Part shown: in pieces, positions 23,961 through 33,490 of the stretch | Position numbering within the stretch: position 1 is the stretch's first letter | How the letters are laid out: every line of letters starts with the position of its first letter | Assembly: GCF_000422665.1 (NCBI RefSeq) | Contig: NZ_KE383899.1 | Span: 198,915 to 262,914, forward strand | Source of the DNA: Ferrimonas senticii DSM 18821 | GTDB taxonomy: Bacteria > Pseudomonadota > Gammaproteobacteria > Enterobacterales > Shewanellaceae | DNA: 64,000 bases | Reading direction: 5' to 3' | Notes under the pieces: generated by a model | What the model saw: the letters and a program-made list of their open reading frames with translations, nothing else | Told to the model about the DNA's origin: nothing | Database searches by the model: none | Made by a program: the position numbers and the translations under genes

Positions 23961-25110
23961 AAATACTAACCACTATTTTAGCCACCACCGTTAGCGCAAT
24001 CACCGCCAACAGCGGCCAGCGCCATTGTCGCAGCAGCACCAACGCCAGCGCCGCAATCGCTAAATCAAGGCCACTGTTTACCGCACTGACAAACACCGGC
24101 TGATACAAGGCACTGAACAGCAGCCCCACCACCGCGGTATTAACCGCCGCAATAACCGCCGCAAACCGCGGTCGCTGGGTAATCGCCTGCCAACTGTCCA
24201 AACACAGCCAAGTCAGTAACAATCCCGGCAAAAAGATGGCGATGGTGACAATGGTCGCGGCCACCACCGGATCCTCAGGAACGCTCATCGCCCCTAAATA
24301 GGTGGCCATGGTAAACATCGGTCCCGGCACCACCTGCGCCGCCGCGTAGCCGGTTAGGAACTCCGAGTTACTGAGACTATCCGCCAGCAACGACTGCAGC
24401 AGTGGCAGCACCACATGGCCACCGCCAAACACCAAAGCACCCGCTTGATAAAAGTCCGCCGCCAGTTGCCCAAGGGCGCTGTCACTCGGCCACAACAGAT
24501 AACCACTAAAGGCCAGCAAGCACAGCAGTGCCAATGGATTCACCGTCAGCTTGGCCGTTTTCACCGCGGCTGGCTGCACCAGCGCATCCGTTCGGCTGGA
24601 CCACCAGCCCCACAGCGCCGCTGTCGCCAACGCCAGCAATTGCGTCAGCAACTGATTGCTGACCAGCATCACCGCCGCCACTAACGCCGCCAGCAACCAA
24701 TCGGCGGGTTTGCGGCAAAAGGCATTCGCCATCTGCCACACCGCGTCAGCCACCACCACCAGCGCCACCAGTTTTAATCCGGCAATGATGCTGATGCTCC
24801 AAGGCCACGCCTGCCACTGGCCATAACCCAGCGCCAACGCCAACAACAACGCAAACGATGGCAAAGTAAAACCGACAAAGGCGGCAATCCCGCCCGCCAA
24901 CCCCGCCCGCTGGTGGCCGATGGCAAAACCGACTTGACTCGAGCCCGGCCCCGGCAGCAGTTGGCTTAGTGCCACCAGTTGACTGTATTGGCTTTGGCTT
25001 AGCCAGCCTAACTGCTGCACAAAACGACGCTGGAAATAGCCCAGATGCGCTGCCGGACCACCGAAACTGACCAGTCCCAACTTAAAGAATTGCCAAAATA
25101 CCTCGAACAT
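23959..25110 (-). CDS. chrA: Chromate transporter family protein (ChrA, long form)
   Basis: A 383-residue integral membrane protein made of two homologous CHR domains. The first carries the N-terminal motif FKLGLVSFGGPAAHLGYF and ALSQLLPGPGSSQVGFAIG; the second has GALVFGGGHVVLPLL and AAQVVPGPMFTMATYLGA. CHR proteins export chromate or related anions; the substrate here is not proven. No chromate-resistance neighbour is seen. Confidence 0.9.
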   Translation of the reverse strand: MFEVFWQFFKLGLVSFGGPAAHLGYFQRRFVQQLGWLSQSQYSQLVALSQLLPGPGSSQVGFAIGHQRAGLAGGIAAFVGFTLPSFALLLALALGYGQWQAWPWSISIIAGLKLVALVVVADAVWQMANAFCRKPADWLLAALVAAVMLVSNQLLTQLLALATAALWGWWSSRTDALVQPAAVKTAKLTVNPLALLCLLAFSGYLLWPSDSALGQLAADFYQAGALVFGGGHVVLPLLQSLLADSLSNSEFLTGYAAAQVVPGPMFTMATYLGAMSVPEDPVVAATIVTIAIFLPGLLLTWLCLDSWQAITQRPRFAAVIAAVNTAVVGLLFSALYQPVFVSAVNSGLDLAIAALALVLLRQWRWPLLAVIALTVVAKIVVSI

Positions 25111-25146
25111 TGCAGCTCGATTCCTTTATTACCAATTGCTAATAAC

Positions 25147-25174
25147 AAAAAAACCACCGCAAGGGTGGTTTTCT
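25147..25174 (-). terminator. Intrinsic terminator after erpA (bidirectional)
   Basis: An 8-bp stem (25151-25158 with 25164-25171) with A-rich sequence on one side and T-rich on the other. On the minus strand it reads into GGTTTTTTTGTT. Confidence 0.9.
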
Positions 25175-25194
25175 ACTGGCTTCATGCCAAACGC

Positions 25195-25545
25195 TTAGAT
25201 CGAGAACGACGCGCCGCAACCACAGGTGGTGGTGGCGTTCGGGTTGTTAACGAAGAAACGGCTGCCTTCCAGGCCTTCGGTGTAATCAACGATGCCGCCA
25301 ACCAGATATTGCAGGCTCATTGGATCAACCAACAAGGTCACGCCATCTTTGACAATGGTGGTGTCGCCGTCGTTGGCCTTCTCGTCGAAAGTAAAGCCAT
25401 ACTGGAAACCAGAACAACCACCACCGGTCACGTAGACGCGCAGTTTCAGCTCTGGGTTCTCTTCCTCAGTCAGCAGGGCCTTCACTTTGGCCGCAGCGGC
25501 ATCGGAGAATTCGATTGGCAGTGCTTGTTCAGCGGCAGCAGTCAT
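25195..25545 (-). CDS. erpA: Iron-sulfur cluster insertion protein ErpA
   Basis: A 116-residue A-type carrier. The three conserved cysteines are present: [11 protein letters not shown] (about residue 44) and CGCGASF at the C-terminus. It delivers Fe-S clusters to apoproteins, in E. coli notably to IspG/IspH. It is a single gene with its own terminator; the MITE-like element lies behind its promoter region. Confidence 0.95.
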   Translation of the reverse strand: MTAAAEQALPIEFSDAAAAKVKALLTEEENPELKLRVYVTGGGCSGFQYGFTFDEKANDGDTTIVKDGVTLLVDPMSLQYLVGGIVDYTEGLEGSRFFVNNPNATTTCGCGASFSI

Positions 25546-25640
25546 AGGAACCTCTCAATAATTAACCGGGCGATTATCTAATACCCGACCAGAGCGTTCA
25601 AGTATCGCCCCAATCGAATATACCAATAGTGTGCGTGCAT

Positions 25641-25887
25641 TAGGCCGTGTTGACCTTCAACGTATATTTTTGCCCCCGTTATTGGCTACTTTTGACAGCA
25701 AATTGAACTTGGCAGGTTTGTTTTGCTGTTCAGAGATCACTGAGGGGGCCTTGCTGGGTCGGACTAGCAGCTGTCACTCTTCGTCATACGATTTCGACGT
25801 AGAGCCCCTATGCCTTCAATCGCAATCCTCGATTGACAGCCGCTATCCTCGACCAAATTCTGCACGCCCAAACGTCAACACGTCCTA
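25641..25887 (+). mobile_element. MITE-like element, copy A
   Basis: A 247-bp element with terminal inverted repeats (TAGGCCGTGTTGACCTT at the left, AACGTCAACACGTCCTA at the right). It is repeated in inverted orientation at 55552-55788. The best conserved inner block, running from CACTCTTCGTCATACGATTT through CTATCCTCGACCAAATTCTG (about 25775-25863), is almost identical in both. It has no transposase gene. The ends carry TA, which fits a TA target or a palindromic terminus. Confidence 0.8.
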
Positions 25888-25894
25888 GTCCGCG

Positions 25895-26632
25895 CTAGCT
25901 CGACTTTGGCGTCAGCGCTTGCAAATGGATGCCATCGACATCACGGCTAATGGCAAAGTCGTTGTCACTGACCTTTTTACCGCCCTGTTGCCGTACCCGC
26001 ACAATGGCTCGCTCAGCGATAAATCCCTGCGGCAGCAATAACTCGCCATCAAACTGCTTAAAGTAGCGGAATGAGTAATCTTGGCGATCTTGCGTAGCGC
26101 CCAATTGGCTTAACCCCAAAGTCACTGTTTGACCGTTAAGGCTGCCAACCAGCAACAGGCTGACTTGGCCTTTGGCCCAGCGTTTGCGCACCTGCTGTTG
26201 TGACAACACCAATTCGTAACGCCAGCGATGCGGTTCACTCATGGCGTTCAAAGTAAAGTGATGCACCACCACACCATCGACGATGGTTTCTGGCGCCATA
26301 ATGCTGCGATAGAACGCCAATTCGGTTTGCAGTTCATCCAGTTGTTGCCGCTGCGCCAACATCGTCTGCTGGGTAGCACTGGCGCTTTGCTGCTCTAACG
26401 TCAGCGCCAATTCACTGGTTTCCAAAAGCTCCGTTAAGCGCGCATTCTCTTGCAGCAACAGCTCGAATTGTTGCTCTAAGTCAACCTTCGCCAGTTCGCT
26501 TTGCAGCTGGCTTGGCAGCATCGCCGCAAAGCCAATCAGCAGCAACATGATGGCGACAAACAGCTGTACCGCCCAGTGTGGATAAAGCCGCTTCAGCCAA
26601 GATTGCTGGGGGGGATTGTGTGGTTCAGCCAT
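25895..26632 (-). CDS. DUF6776 family membrane-anchored coiled-coil protein
   Basis: A 245-residue protein. One TM helix lies near residues 22-42, then a long Gln/Leu-rich coiled coil (about 48-110) and a C-terminal beta-rich domain (VDGVVVHHFTLNAMSEPHRWRYELVLSQ onwards). The start at 26632 (MAEPHNPPQQSW) follows a GAGAGAAAA stretch; the frame is open further upstream but that would enter the divergent clc gene. The role is unknown. It is found near erpA and hemL in related marine genera as far as I recall. It is divergent from the ClC gene by 60 bp. Confidence 0.75.
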   Translation of the reverse strand: MAEPHNPPQQSWLKRLYPHWAVQLFVAIMLLLIGFAAMLPSQLQSELAKVDLEQQFELLLQENARLTELLETSELALTLEQQSASATQQTMLAQRQQLDELQTELAFYRSIMAPETIVDGVVVHHFTLNAMSEPHRWRYELVLSQQQVRKRWAKGQVSLLLVGSLNGQTVTLGLSQLGATQDRQDYSFRYFKQFDGELLLPQGFIAERAIVRVRQQGGKKVSDNDFAISRDVDGIHLQALTPKSS

Positions 26633-26692
26633 TGGCCAGTTTTCTCTCTGTGGTAGACTGTTTGAATAATTATTCTCTGCTAACTCAATAAC

Positions 26693-28363
26693 ATGATTGC
26701 CGATTACAAGTATCGACTGGCGACCGCTCGTCTCAGCGTACAACTCTGTTTTTTGGGGTTGTTAGTGGGACTGCTGGCCAGTGGCTTGATTATCGCTTTT
26801 GAGTTAGCGGTAGCTCAGCTGCAAGCGCTGCTGTGGCGCGAGGCGGACGATTTTACTCAGCTACCGCAATGGATGCGAGTAGCTTTGCCAATTGGCGGTG
26901 CCGCAGCCATCGCGGTGATGATCCATTTCAGTCGCCGCCAATACCGTCGCACCGGCATCGCCTTTGTGATCCACTGCATTCAGCAACGCTACGGCCGGAT
27001 GCCATTGGGATCCGGCTTCAATCAGTTTGTCACCGCCATTTTGGCACTGATCAGCGGTTTCTCGGTCGGCCGCGAAGGTCCGGCAGTGCACATTGGCGCC
27101 AGCGCCGCCACCTTGATCGCCAAGCGCTGGGCGCTGCCAGACAACACCATGCGCATTCTCTCTAGTTGCGGGGTCGCCGCCGGGATCTCGGCGATTTTTA
27201 ACACCCCGCTGGCGGGAGTGATCTTCGTGCTGGAGGTGATCCTGCGCGAGTACAAGGTGCACTACTTCCTGCCGATCACCATCGCCGCCATGACCGCCAG
27301 TGTCGCCAGCCGCCTCGCCAAAGGCGATGTTCATCTCTACAGCGATCTGGAACTGACCGCGATGCCATTGTCGTTCTATCCGCTATTGGTTGGCTTTGGG
27401 CTGGCGCTGGGGGTACTCGCCGCTGTCTTTAACCGCGCAATGATCCACACCACCGCCCACACCGCCAATATTCCACTGACCAAGCGATTGCTGGCTGCGG
27501 GGGTAATTACCGCCGCCATCGGCATGGTGATCCCACAAGCGATGGGCGGCGAACACCACGTTATCGACTTAGCCCACCAATTGGACTCAACCGCCGCGCT
27601 ACTGGGGTTGTTATTACTGGCGAAAATGGCGCTGACCATCGCCGCCATCGGCCTCGGTATTCCCGGCGGCATCATCGGCCCGATGTACGGCATCGGTGCC
27701 CTCGCCGGCGGCGCTTTGTGCTTGTTGCTGGCACCATGGATCCCCGAATTACTGGATTACCAAGGCACCTTTGCCGCGATCACCATGACTGCGATGATGG
27801 CGGTATCACTGAATGCCCCCATCGCCGGCTTGCTGGCGCTGGTGGAGCTGACCAACAACGCCACGGTGATCTTGCCGTTTCTGCTGGTCAGCCTACCGGC
27901 ATTTCTATTGGCACATTTGGGGCTTGGCGCCCAGCCGCTGTTTCTAAAGCAGCTCGATATCATGGGGCTGGGCTACAAAATTCCGCCAATGGAGCGCGAA
28001 CTTGGTCGAACTGGGGTGCTGGCGTTGATGCACAGCAACCTCGTCAGCGTACGCCCCAATTTGCCGCAGGAGGAGATGCTGGATCTGTTAAAGTCGGCCC
28101 CAGACCACTATTTGCTGATGCCAGTTGCTGAAGGCCAACAACTGATTTCACTGCACAGTGACTTTACCGATCACAACAGCAGCCCATTGTCCCGCAGTGA
28201 TATCCCCGGCGTGCCCGATACCGCCACCTTGGCTGAGGTCTATCAACTGTTGGCCCCCGATCGTCGTGGCATGGTGTACATCTACCATCAGCAACCAGAC
28301 TGCCCGATTGGCCTAATCAGCTGGCCGATGCTTTACAACTACGCCCGCAGCAGTCAAAGCTAG
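26693..28363 (+). CDS. ClC-family chloride channel/antiporter
   Basis: A 556-residue ClC protein with about 11-12 TM helices (residues 15-430). It has the external gate glutamate in GFSVGREGPAVHIGA (about residue 127), GIPGGIIGPMYGIGA, and a C-terminal region of about 120 residues with weak CBS-like character. The first selectivity motif, usually GSGIP, reads GSGFNQF here. It moves chloride across the inner membrane, possibly in exchange for protons, and may help acid resistance. ClcA- or ClcB-type cannot be decided with confidence. Confidence 0.9.
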   Translation: MIADYKYRLATARLSVQLCFLGLLVGLLASGLIIAFELAVAQLQALLWREADDFTQLPQWMRVALPIGGAAAIAVMIHFSRRQYRRTGIAFVIHCIQQRYGRMPLGSGFNQFVTAILALISGFSVGREGPAVHIGASAATLIAKRWALPDNTMRILSSCGVAAGISAIFNTPLAGVIFVLEVILREYKVHYFLPITIAAMTASVASRLAKGDVHLYSDLELTAMPLSFYPLLVGFGLALGVLAAVFNRAMIHTTAHTANIPLTKRLLAAGVITAAIGMVIPQAMGGEHHVIDLAHQLDSTAALLGLLLLAKMALTIAAIGLGIPGGIIGPMYGIGALAGGALCLLLAPWIPELLDYQGTFAAITMTAMMAVSLNAPIAGLLALVELTNNATVILPFLLVSLPAFLLAHLGLGAQPLFLKQLDIMGLGYKIPPMERELGRTGVLALMHSNLVSVRPNLPQEEMLDLLKSAPDHYLLMPVAEGQQLISLHSDFTDHNSSPLSRSDIPGVPDTATLAEVYQLLAPDRRGMVYIYHQQPDCPIGLISWPMLYNYARSSQS

Positions 28364-28619
28364 CCCAGCGACGCCATGTGACGGTTGCGGTTCGCTAAGT
28401 CACTTTCGATTGCATCTTTGTATCAATTTGCTATCGATAACCACATTGCATCAACAAGCTGTGATCATGGTGGTTGCATCCCCCCTATAGAACAGGACAA
28501 TGTCTGCCATCATTTGACTCGGCTCAGCGCACTGAGCCGGATCGACGTTTACCGCCAGTCGCGGCGCTTACCAAGGCAACCGCGTCGATCCGCATCGATA
28601 TAAGGAAAGCAAGAGAACC

Positions 28620-29909
28620 ATGAACCGTTCCGAAACCCTGTTTGAACAAGCACAGCAAACCATTCCTGGCGGCGTTAACTCACCAGTACGTGCCTTTAAA
28701 GGTGTTGGCGGTACTCCAGTATTCATCGATCACGCCGATGGCGCTTACCTGTTTGACGTCGATGGCAAGCGTTACATCGATTACGTTGGTTCTTGGGGGC
28801 CAATGATCCTGGGTCATAACCACCCAGAGATCCGCAATGCGGTAATGCAAGCGGTTGAAAAAGGCCTGTCCTACGGCGCCCCAACCGCGTCTGAAGTGGA
28901 GATGGCAGAGCTGGTATCCGAGATCCTGCCGTGCGTTGACCAAGTGCGGATGGTGAACTCTGGTACTGAAGCAACCATGAGCGCCCTGCGTCTGGCCCGT
29001 GGCTTTACCGGCCGCGACAAGTTCATCAAGTTTGAAGGTTGCTACCACGGCCACGCCGACTGCCTGCTGGTAAAAGCCGGTTCCGGCATGCTGACCTTTG
29101 GCGAGCCAACCTCCCCAGGCGTTCCTGCAGATTTCGCCAAACACACTCTGACCGCCGACTACAACAAACTGGACTCGGTTAAAGCGCTGTTTGAAGCCAA
29201 CCCAACCGACATCGCCGCGATCATCATCGAACCAGTGGCCGGCAACATGAACTGCATCCCACCGGTGGAAGGCTTCCTAGAAGGCCTGCGCGCCCTGTGT
29301 GATCAATACGGCGCGCTGCTGATCATCGACGAAGTGATGACCGGTTTCCGCGTGTCGCTGCGCGGCGCGCACGGTCACTACGGCGTAACCCCAGATCTGG
29401 TGTGTCTGGGCAAAGTAATCGGTGGCGGCATGCCAGTGGGCGCCTTCGGTGGCCGTCGCGATGTGATGGAGTTCTTGGCACCTAACGGCCCGGTATACCA
29501 AGCCGGTACCCTGTCAGGTAACCCAGTGGCGATGGCCGCCGGTCTGACTCAGCTTAAGCTACTACAGCAAGAAGGCGTGTACCAAGCCCTGACCGCCAAG
29601 ACCGAAAAACTGATCCACGGCATCAAAGCGATGGCCGATAAGAACGGCGTACCGATGGCGATCAACACCGTTGGCGGCATGTTCGGCTTCTTCTTCACCT
29701 CCGAAGCCAAAGTGACCAACTTCGAGCAAGTGTCTGCCTGCAACATGGATCACTTCAAAGCGTTCTTCCACGGCATGCTGGATGAAGGGGTAAACCTGGC
29801 ACCATCGGCGTTTGAAGCAGGCTTCCTGTCGCTGGCGCACTCCGATGAAGACATCGATGCCACCATCGCTGCCGCGGATCGCGTGCTGGCTCGCATCGCC
29901 GCGATGTAA
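28620..29909 (+). CDS. hemL: Glutamate-1-semialdehyde 2,1-aminomutase
   Basis: A 429-residue PLP enzyme that converts glutamate-1-semialdehyde to 5-aminolevulinate for haem and corrin synthesis. Family motifs are [17 protein letters not shown] at the N-terminus, [27 protein letters not shown] and the PLP lysine in [17 protein letters not shown] near residue 264. Length is as in E. coli. A perfect hairpin (28520-28527 with 28532-28539) in the 256-bp upstream region might act in regulation. Codon use is more biased than its neighbours, suggesting high expression. Confidence 0.96.
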   Translation: MNRSETLFEQAQQTIPGGVNSPVRAFKGVGGTPVFIDHADGAYLFDVDGKRYIDYVGSWGPMILGHNHPEIRNAVMQAVEKGLSYGAPTASEVEMAELVSEILPCVDQVRMVNSGTEATMSALRLARGFTGRDKFIKFEGCYHGHADCLLVKAGSGMLTFGEPTSPGVPADFAKHTLTADYNKLDSVKALFEANPTDIAAIIIEPVAGNMNCIPPVEGFLEGLRALCDQYGALLIIDEVMTGFRVSLRGAHGHYGVTPDLVCLGKVIGGGMPVGAFGGRRDVMEFLAPNGPVYQAGTLSGNPVAMAAGLTQLKLLQQEGVYQALTAKTEKLIHGIKAMADKNGVPMAINTVGGMFGFFFTSEAKVTNFEQVSACNMDHFKAFFHGMLDEGVNLAPSAFEAGFLSLAHSDEDIDATIAAADRVLARIAAM

Positions 29910-29926
29910 CAGCGTTACCAAATAAC

Positions 29927-29954
29927 AACGGCGTCCATTCGGACGCCGTTTTTG
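29927..29954 (+). terminator. Intrinsic terminator after hemL
   Basis: A perfect 10-bp stem (29927-29936 with 29941-29950), ATTC loop, followed by TTTGTTT. Confidence 0.93.
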
Positions 29955-30193
29955 TTTATTGTCGGTTGAGATTACCTGTAATATCAAATTAGAGCGAGGA
30001 ATTGTTTACTGCTGGTGCAAGCTACCGAAATAATTATATTTGGCAAATTAAAATCGTGAACTGAACTCACATTGATTATTTTCCAACATCCCACTTCTAT
30101 TAAACCGACAATGCTAGTTATAATAAATTGCACCACAAAGAAAAAATTAATTGATATTTAACGGAAACTTAACTCACCGAATAAGGATATACG

Positions 30194-30787
30194 ATGAATA
30201 AGTCCATCATGGCTGCCTGCCTTCTCGGCGCGCTTTGCATGCCGGCAACCGCAGAACAACACACTGACTATTTAAGTAAAGGTATTTCGGTATCGTTATT
30301 TCAATCTGCTAATGAATTTACTGCAGATCTACAAGGTGTCGGTAGCACCGACCTAGACAATGACAGCTCCGGATTGAATATCTCATTTAACTGGCAAAAC
30401 CGTAATGGCATGTTCTTCCATGTTGGCTATCAATACGAAGACTTCGATCTTGGCATCTATGATGAGGAAAACAATCCTCTGCACTCAGTGGTTGGCGGTA
30501 TCGGCAAGGAGTGGCGCATGGATAACGGCTTGAGCCCGTACATCAATGGGGCACTTTCGGTCGGATTAGTGACCATCGATGACAGTATTTACAGCGATGA
30601 TATCGCTGCTGCAATCGGCATCAAAGGTGGTGCAGGTTTGGCTTATTACATCACCCCATCATGGCGTATTCATCTTGGTGGCGAGCTGCAATATCGCACT
30701 TGGACAGCTGTTGAAACTGGTGCAGGCGAACTCGAGATCGAAGATACCGGCGTGATTTGGTCGTTCGGCGTTCGAAAACTGTTTTAA
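30194..30787 (+). CDS. Small outer-membrane beta-barrel protein
   Basis: A 197-residue exported protein with a signal peptide (cleavage after ATA at residue 20). Alternating amphipathic strands and aromatic girdle residues suggest an 8-stranded barrel, ending VIWSFGVRKLF with the C-terminal Phe that BAM recognises. It resembles OmpA-transmembrane/OmpW-like porin families in style, but I cannot name one. The 240 bp upstream are AT-rich and gene-free and hold AAGGAT 7 bp before the ATG. Ligand and role are unknown. Confidence 0.7.
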   Translation: MNKSIMAACLLGALCMPATAEQHTDYLSKGISVSLFQSANEFTADLQGVGSTDLDNDSSGLNISFNWQNRNGMFFHVGYQYEDFDLGIYDEENNPLHSVVGGIGKEWRMDNGLSPYINGALSVGLVTIDDSIYSDDIAAAIGIKGGAGLAYYITPSWRIHLGGELQYRTWTAVETGAGELEIEDTGVIWSFGVRKLF

Positions 30788-30803
30788 GCCTAAAGCCAAC
30801 TGG

Positions 30804-30830
30804 CGGGTCACTTCAGCGAAGTGACCCGTT
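30804..30830. terminator. Shared terminator hairpin (OMP gene / NifX-like gene)
   Basis: A perfect 11-bp stem (30804-30814 with 30818-30828) with a 3-nt loop, lying between convergent genes. U-tracts are poor on both sides. Confidence 0.65.
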
Positions 30831-30833
30831 ATA

Positions 30834-31409
30834 TCATTTATTCAGCTTAAAACCGGTCATCGGCGCCGCCGTAGTGGCCTTAAAACCGCCGAGGCTTAAT
30901 TTAGGCGCCGCTGGCTTATCCTGCTTTTCACAGCAACGAATGCCGGTGGTTTGGCAGGATTTCGGCTGATCGCTGCTACCATCGTGGCCGCAGCAACCGT
31001 GCCCCTCAGCACCGTGGTCATGACCGCTGCAACCGCCGCCGTTGGCTTGTTTGATCCGGTGATTAATCGACTTACGGCCTTGGCTTGGGTAGATCAGCGG
31101 GGTCAGCTCTTCATTGGCACTCTGCGCCAACAATTCTAACTTGGCGCGGCCGTTACTGGTTTTGAATACGCTCAGTTTTTCGCTTAGCAATTTGCCCAAC
31201 ATCCGTTCGCCGATGTTACGCACCAGCACACGCTGAACTTGGTATTCGGTAAATTTAGCCATCAGTTCACTGCGCCCGCTGCAGCCACTGCTGGCCGGAT
31301 TATCGAACTGCACCAACTGGCTACCATCGGCAGCAAAGATGGTGAACTGCGGGGCTTTTTTAAAGTGACCGGCAAGTTTATTGCCGTCGGTTGGCATGGC
31401 GGTAATCAT
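30834..31409 (-). CDS. NifX/NifB-like dinitrogenase iron-molybdenum cofactor domain protein
   Basis: A 191-residue protein. Residues 1-100 match the NifX/NafY-like fold (AMPTDGNKLAGHFKKAPQFT, then FTEYQVQRVLVRNIGERMLGKLL). The tail is rich in Cys and His (GGGCSGHDHGAEGHGCCGHD, CQTTGIRCCEKQ), likely binding metal or an Fe-S cluster. In non-diazotrophs such proteins pair with DUF134 regulators and Mrp-type ATPases and are thought to handle metal clusters. No nif gene is present in the window. The start overlaps the stop of the DUF134 gene by 4 bp (ATGA). Confidence 0.8.
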   Translation of the reverse strand: MITAMPTDGNKLAGHFKKAPQFTIFAADGSQLVQFDNPASSGCSGRSELMAKFTEYQVQRVLVRNIGERMLGKLLSEKLSVFKTSNGRAKLELLAQSANEELTPLIYPSQGRKSINHRIKQANGGGCSGHDHGAEGHGCCGHDGSSDQPKSCQTTGIRCCEKQDKPAAPKLSLGGFKATTAAPMTGFKLNK

Positions 31410-31723
31410 CGCGATTTCCTTACTGCTGTGATCTCAAGTGAGGGTTCCGCTGGCGTCATCATGAGCGCCTTGCCACTAAGCAAGCAATCGACCACTTTGG
31501 CCCGCGCGGATTTTAAAATGTTGGCCAGAGTCTGCCGCGACACCCCCATCTGCTGCGCCGCCTGCTGTTGTTGCAGCCCTTGGTGATCCACCAGTCGCAG
31601 CGCTTCAAACTCATCGGCGCCAAGGCGCACCTGCTGCAGCTTGCCCATCGGCACGCCGTTTGGCTTAAAACACTGGTTGGCGGGGTGACCGCACACGAGG
31701 CGATCGATCTTGGGACGCGGCAT
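31406..31723 (-). CDS. DUF134 family helix-turn-helix protein
   Basis: A 105-residue protein of the DUF134 (COG1342) family. It starts MPRPKIDRLVCGHP, has the family-type segment GADEFEALRLVDHQGLQQQQAAQQMG and a sigma-region-4-like HTH MGVSRQTLANILKSARAKV. The start at 31723 gives the family N-terminus; the frame is open for 6 more codons. It is translationally coupled to the NifX-like gene. The two palindromes 25-70 bp upstream are probable autoregulatory sites. Confidence 0.85.
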   Translation of the reverse strand: MPRPKIDRLVCGHPANQCFKPNGVPMGKLQQVRLGADEFEALRLVDHQGLQQQQAAQQMGVSRQTLANILKSARAKVVDCLLSGKALMMTPAEPSLEITAVRKSR

Positions 31724-31747
31724 ATGAACGCTATCGCACACTCTTTA

Positions 31748-31761
31748 TTGGCATATGCCAA
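31748..31761. promoter_or_regulatory. Palindromic operator 1 upstream of the DUF134-NifX pair
   Basis: A perfect 14-bp palindrome TTGGCATATGCCAA, 25 bp upstream of the DUF134 start codon. The same word occurs again at 31777-31790. The start codon itself lies in a half-site (CATATGCCGCG). Confidence 0.8.
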
Positions 31762-31774
31762 CAATAAGCCCGTT

Positions 31775-31792
31775 ATTTGGCATATGCCAAAT
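31775..31792. promoter_or_regulatory. Palindromic operator 2 upstream of the DUF134-NifX pair
   Basis: A perfect 18-bp palindrome ATTTGGCATATGCCAAAT sharing the 14-bp core of operator 1. The centre-to-centre distance is 29 bp, close to three helical turns, which would put the two sites on the same face of the DNA. Confidence 0.8.
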
Positions 31793-31867
31793 TGGCTGCG
31801 CAATTTTGCGACCACCTCGGTGAACCTTTTTCACGAGTGGCAAGGCTTCGGGGCGGTTTGCCGCCCA

Positions 31868-31975
31868 CGGTTCAATGCCTCCGGCGGCCACGGGGCTTTG
31901 GCTCTGCTGTTACTGACAACTAAAAACTAATCACTGATAACTTTCTGACTACCACTGATAACTCTCTTATCTTTG
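31868..31975. repeat. Fragment related to the large intergenic repeat
   Basis: Contains TGCCTCCGGCGGCCACGGGGC and, after it, runs of ACTAATCACTGATAACT and TAACTCTCTTATCTTTGC. The same two elements are found (in the other order) beside the large repeat at 39650-39720. No gene is seen in this 250-bp gap. Confidence 0.55.
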
Positions 31976-31989
31976 CGGTAAAGACCCGA

Positions 31990-32029
31990 AAACAACAACG
32001 CCCGCCACCGTCGTCACGGGGCGGGCGTT
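31990..32029 (-). terminator. Intrinsic terminator after gltD
   Basis: A perfect 10-bp GC-rich stem (31997-32006 with 32020-32029), then on the minus strand GTTGTTTTCG. It lies 25 bp past the gltD stop. Confidence 0.85.
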
Positions 32030-32053
32030 CATTACAGCCAAACCAGCTAAGCG

Positions 32054-33490
<1,437 letters not shown>

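Noticed and set aside
25631-25888. An open frame encoding a Ser-rich peptide, similar to an antisense one at 55145-55705
   Set aside because: It is the translation of the MITE-like element's conserved block; the two frames differ in their starts and one lies across hutH.
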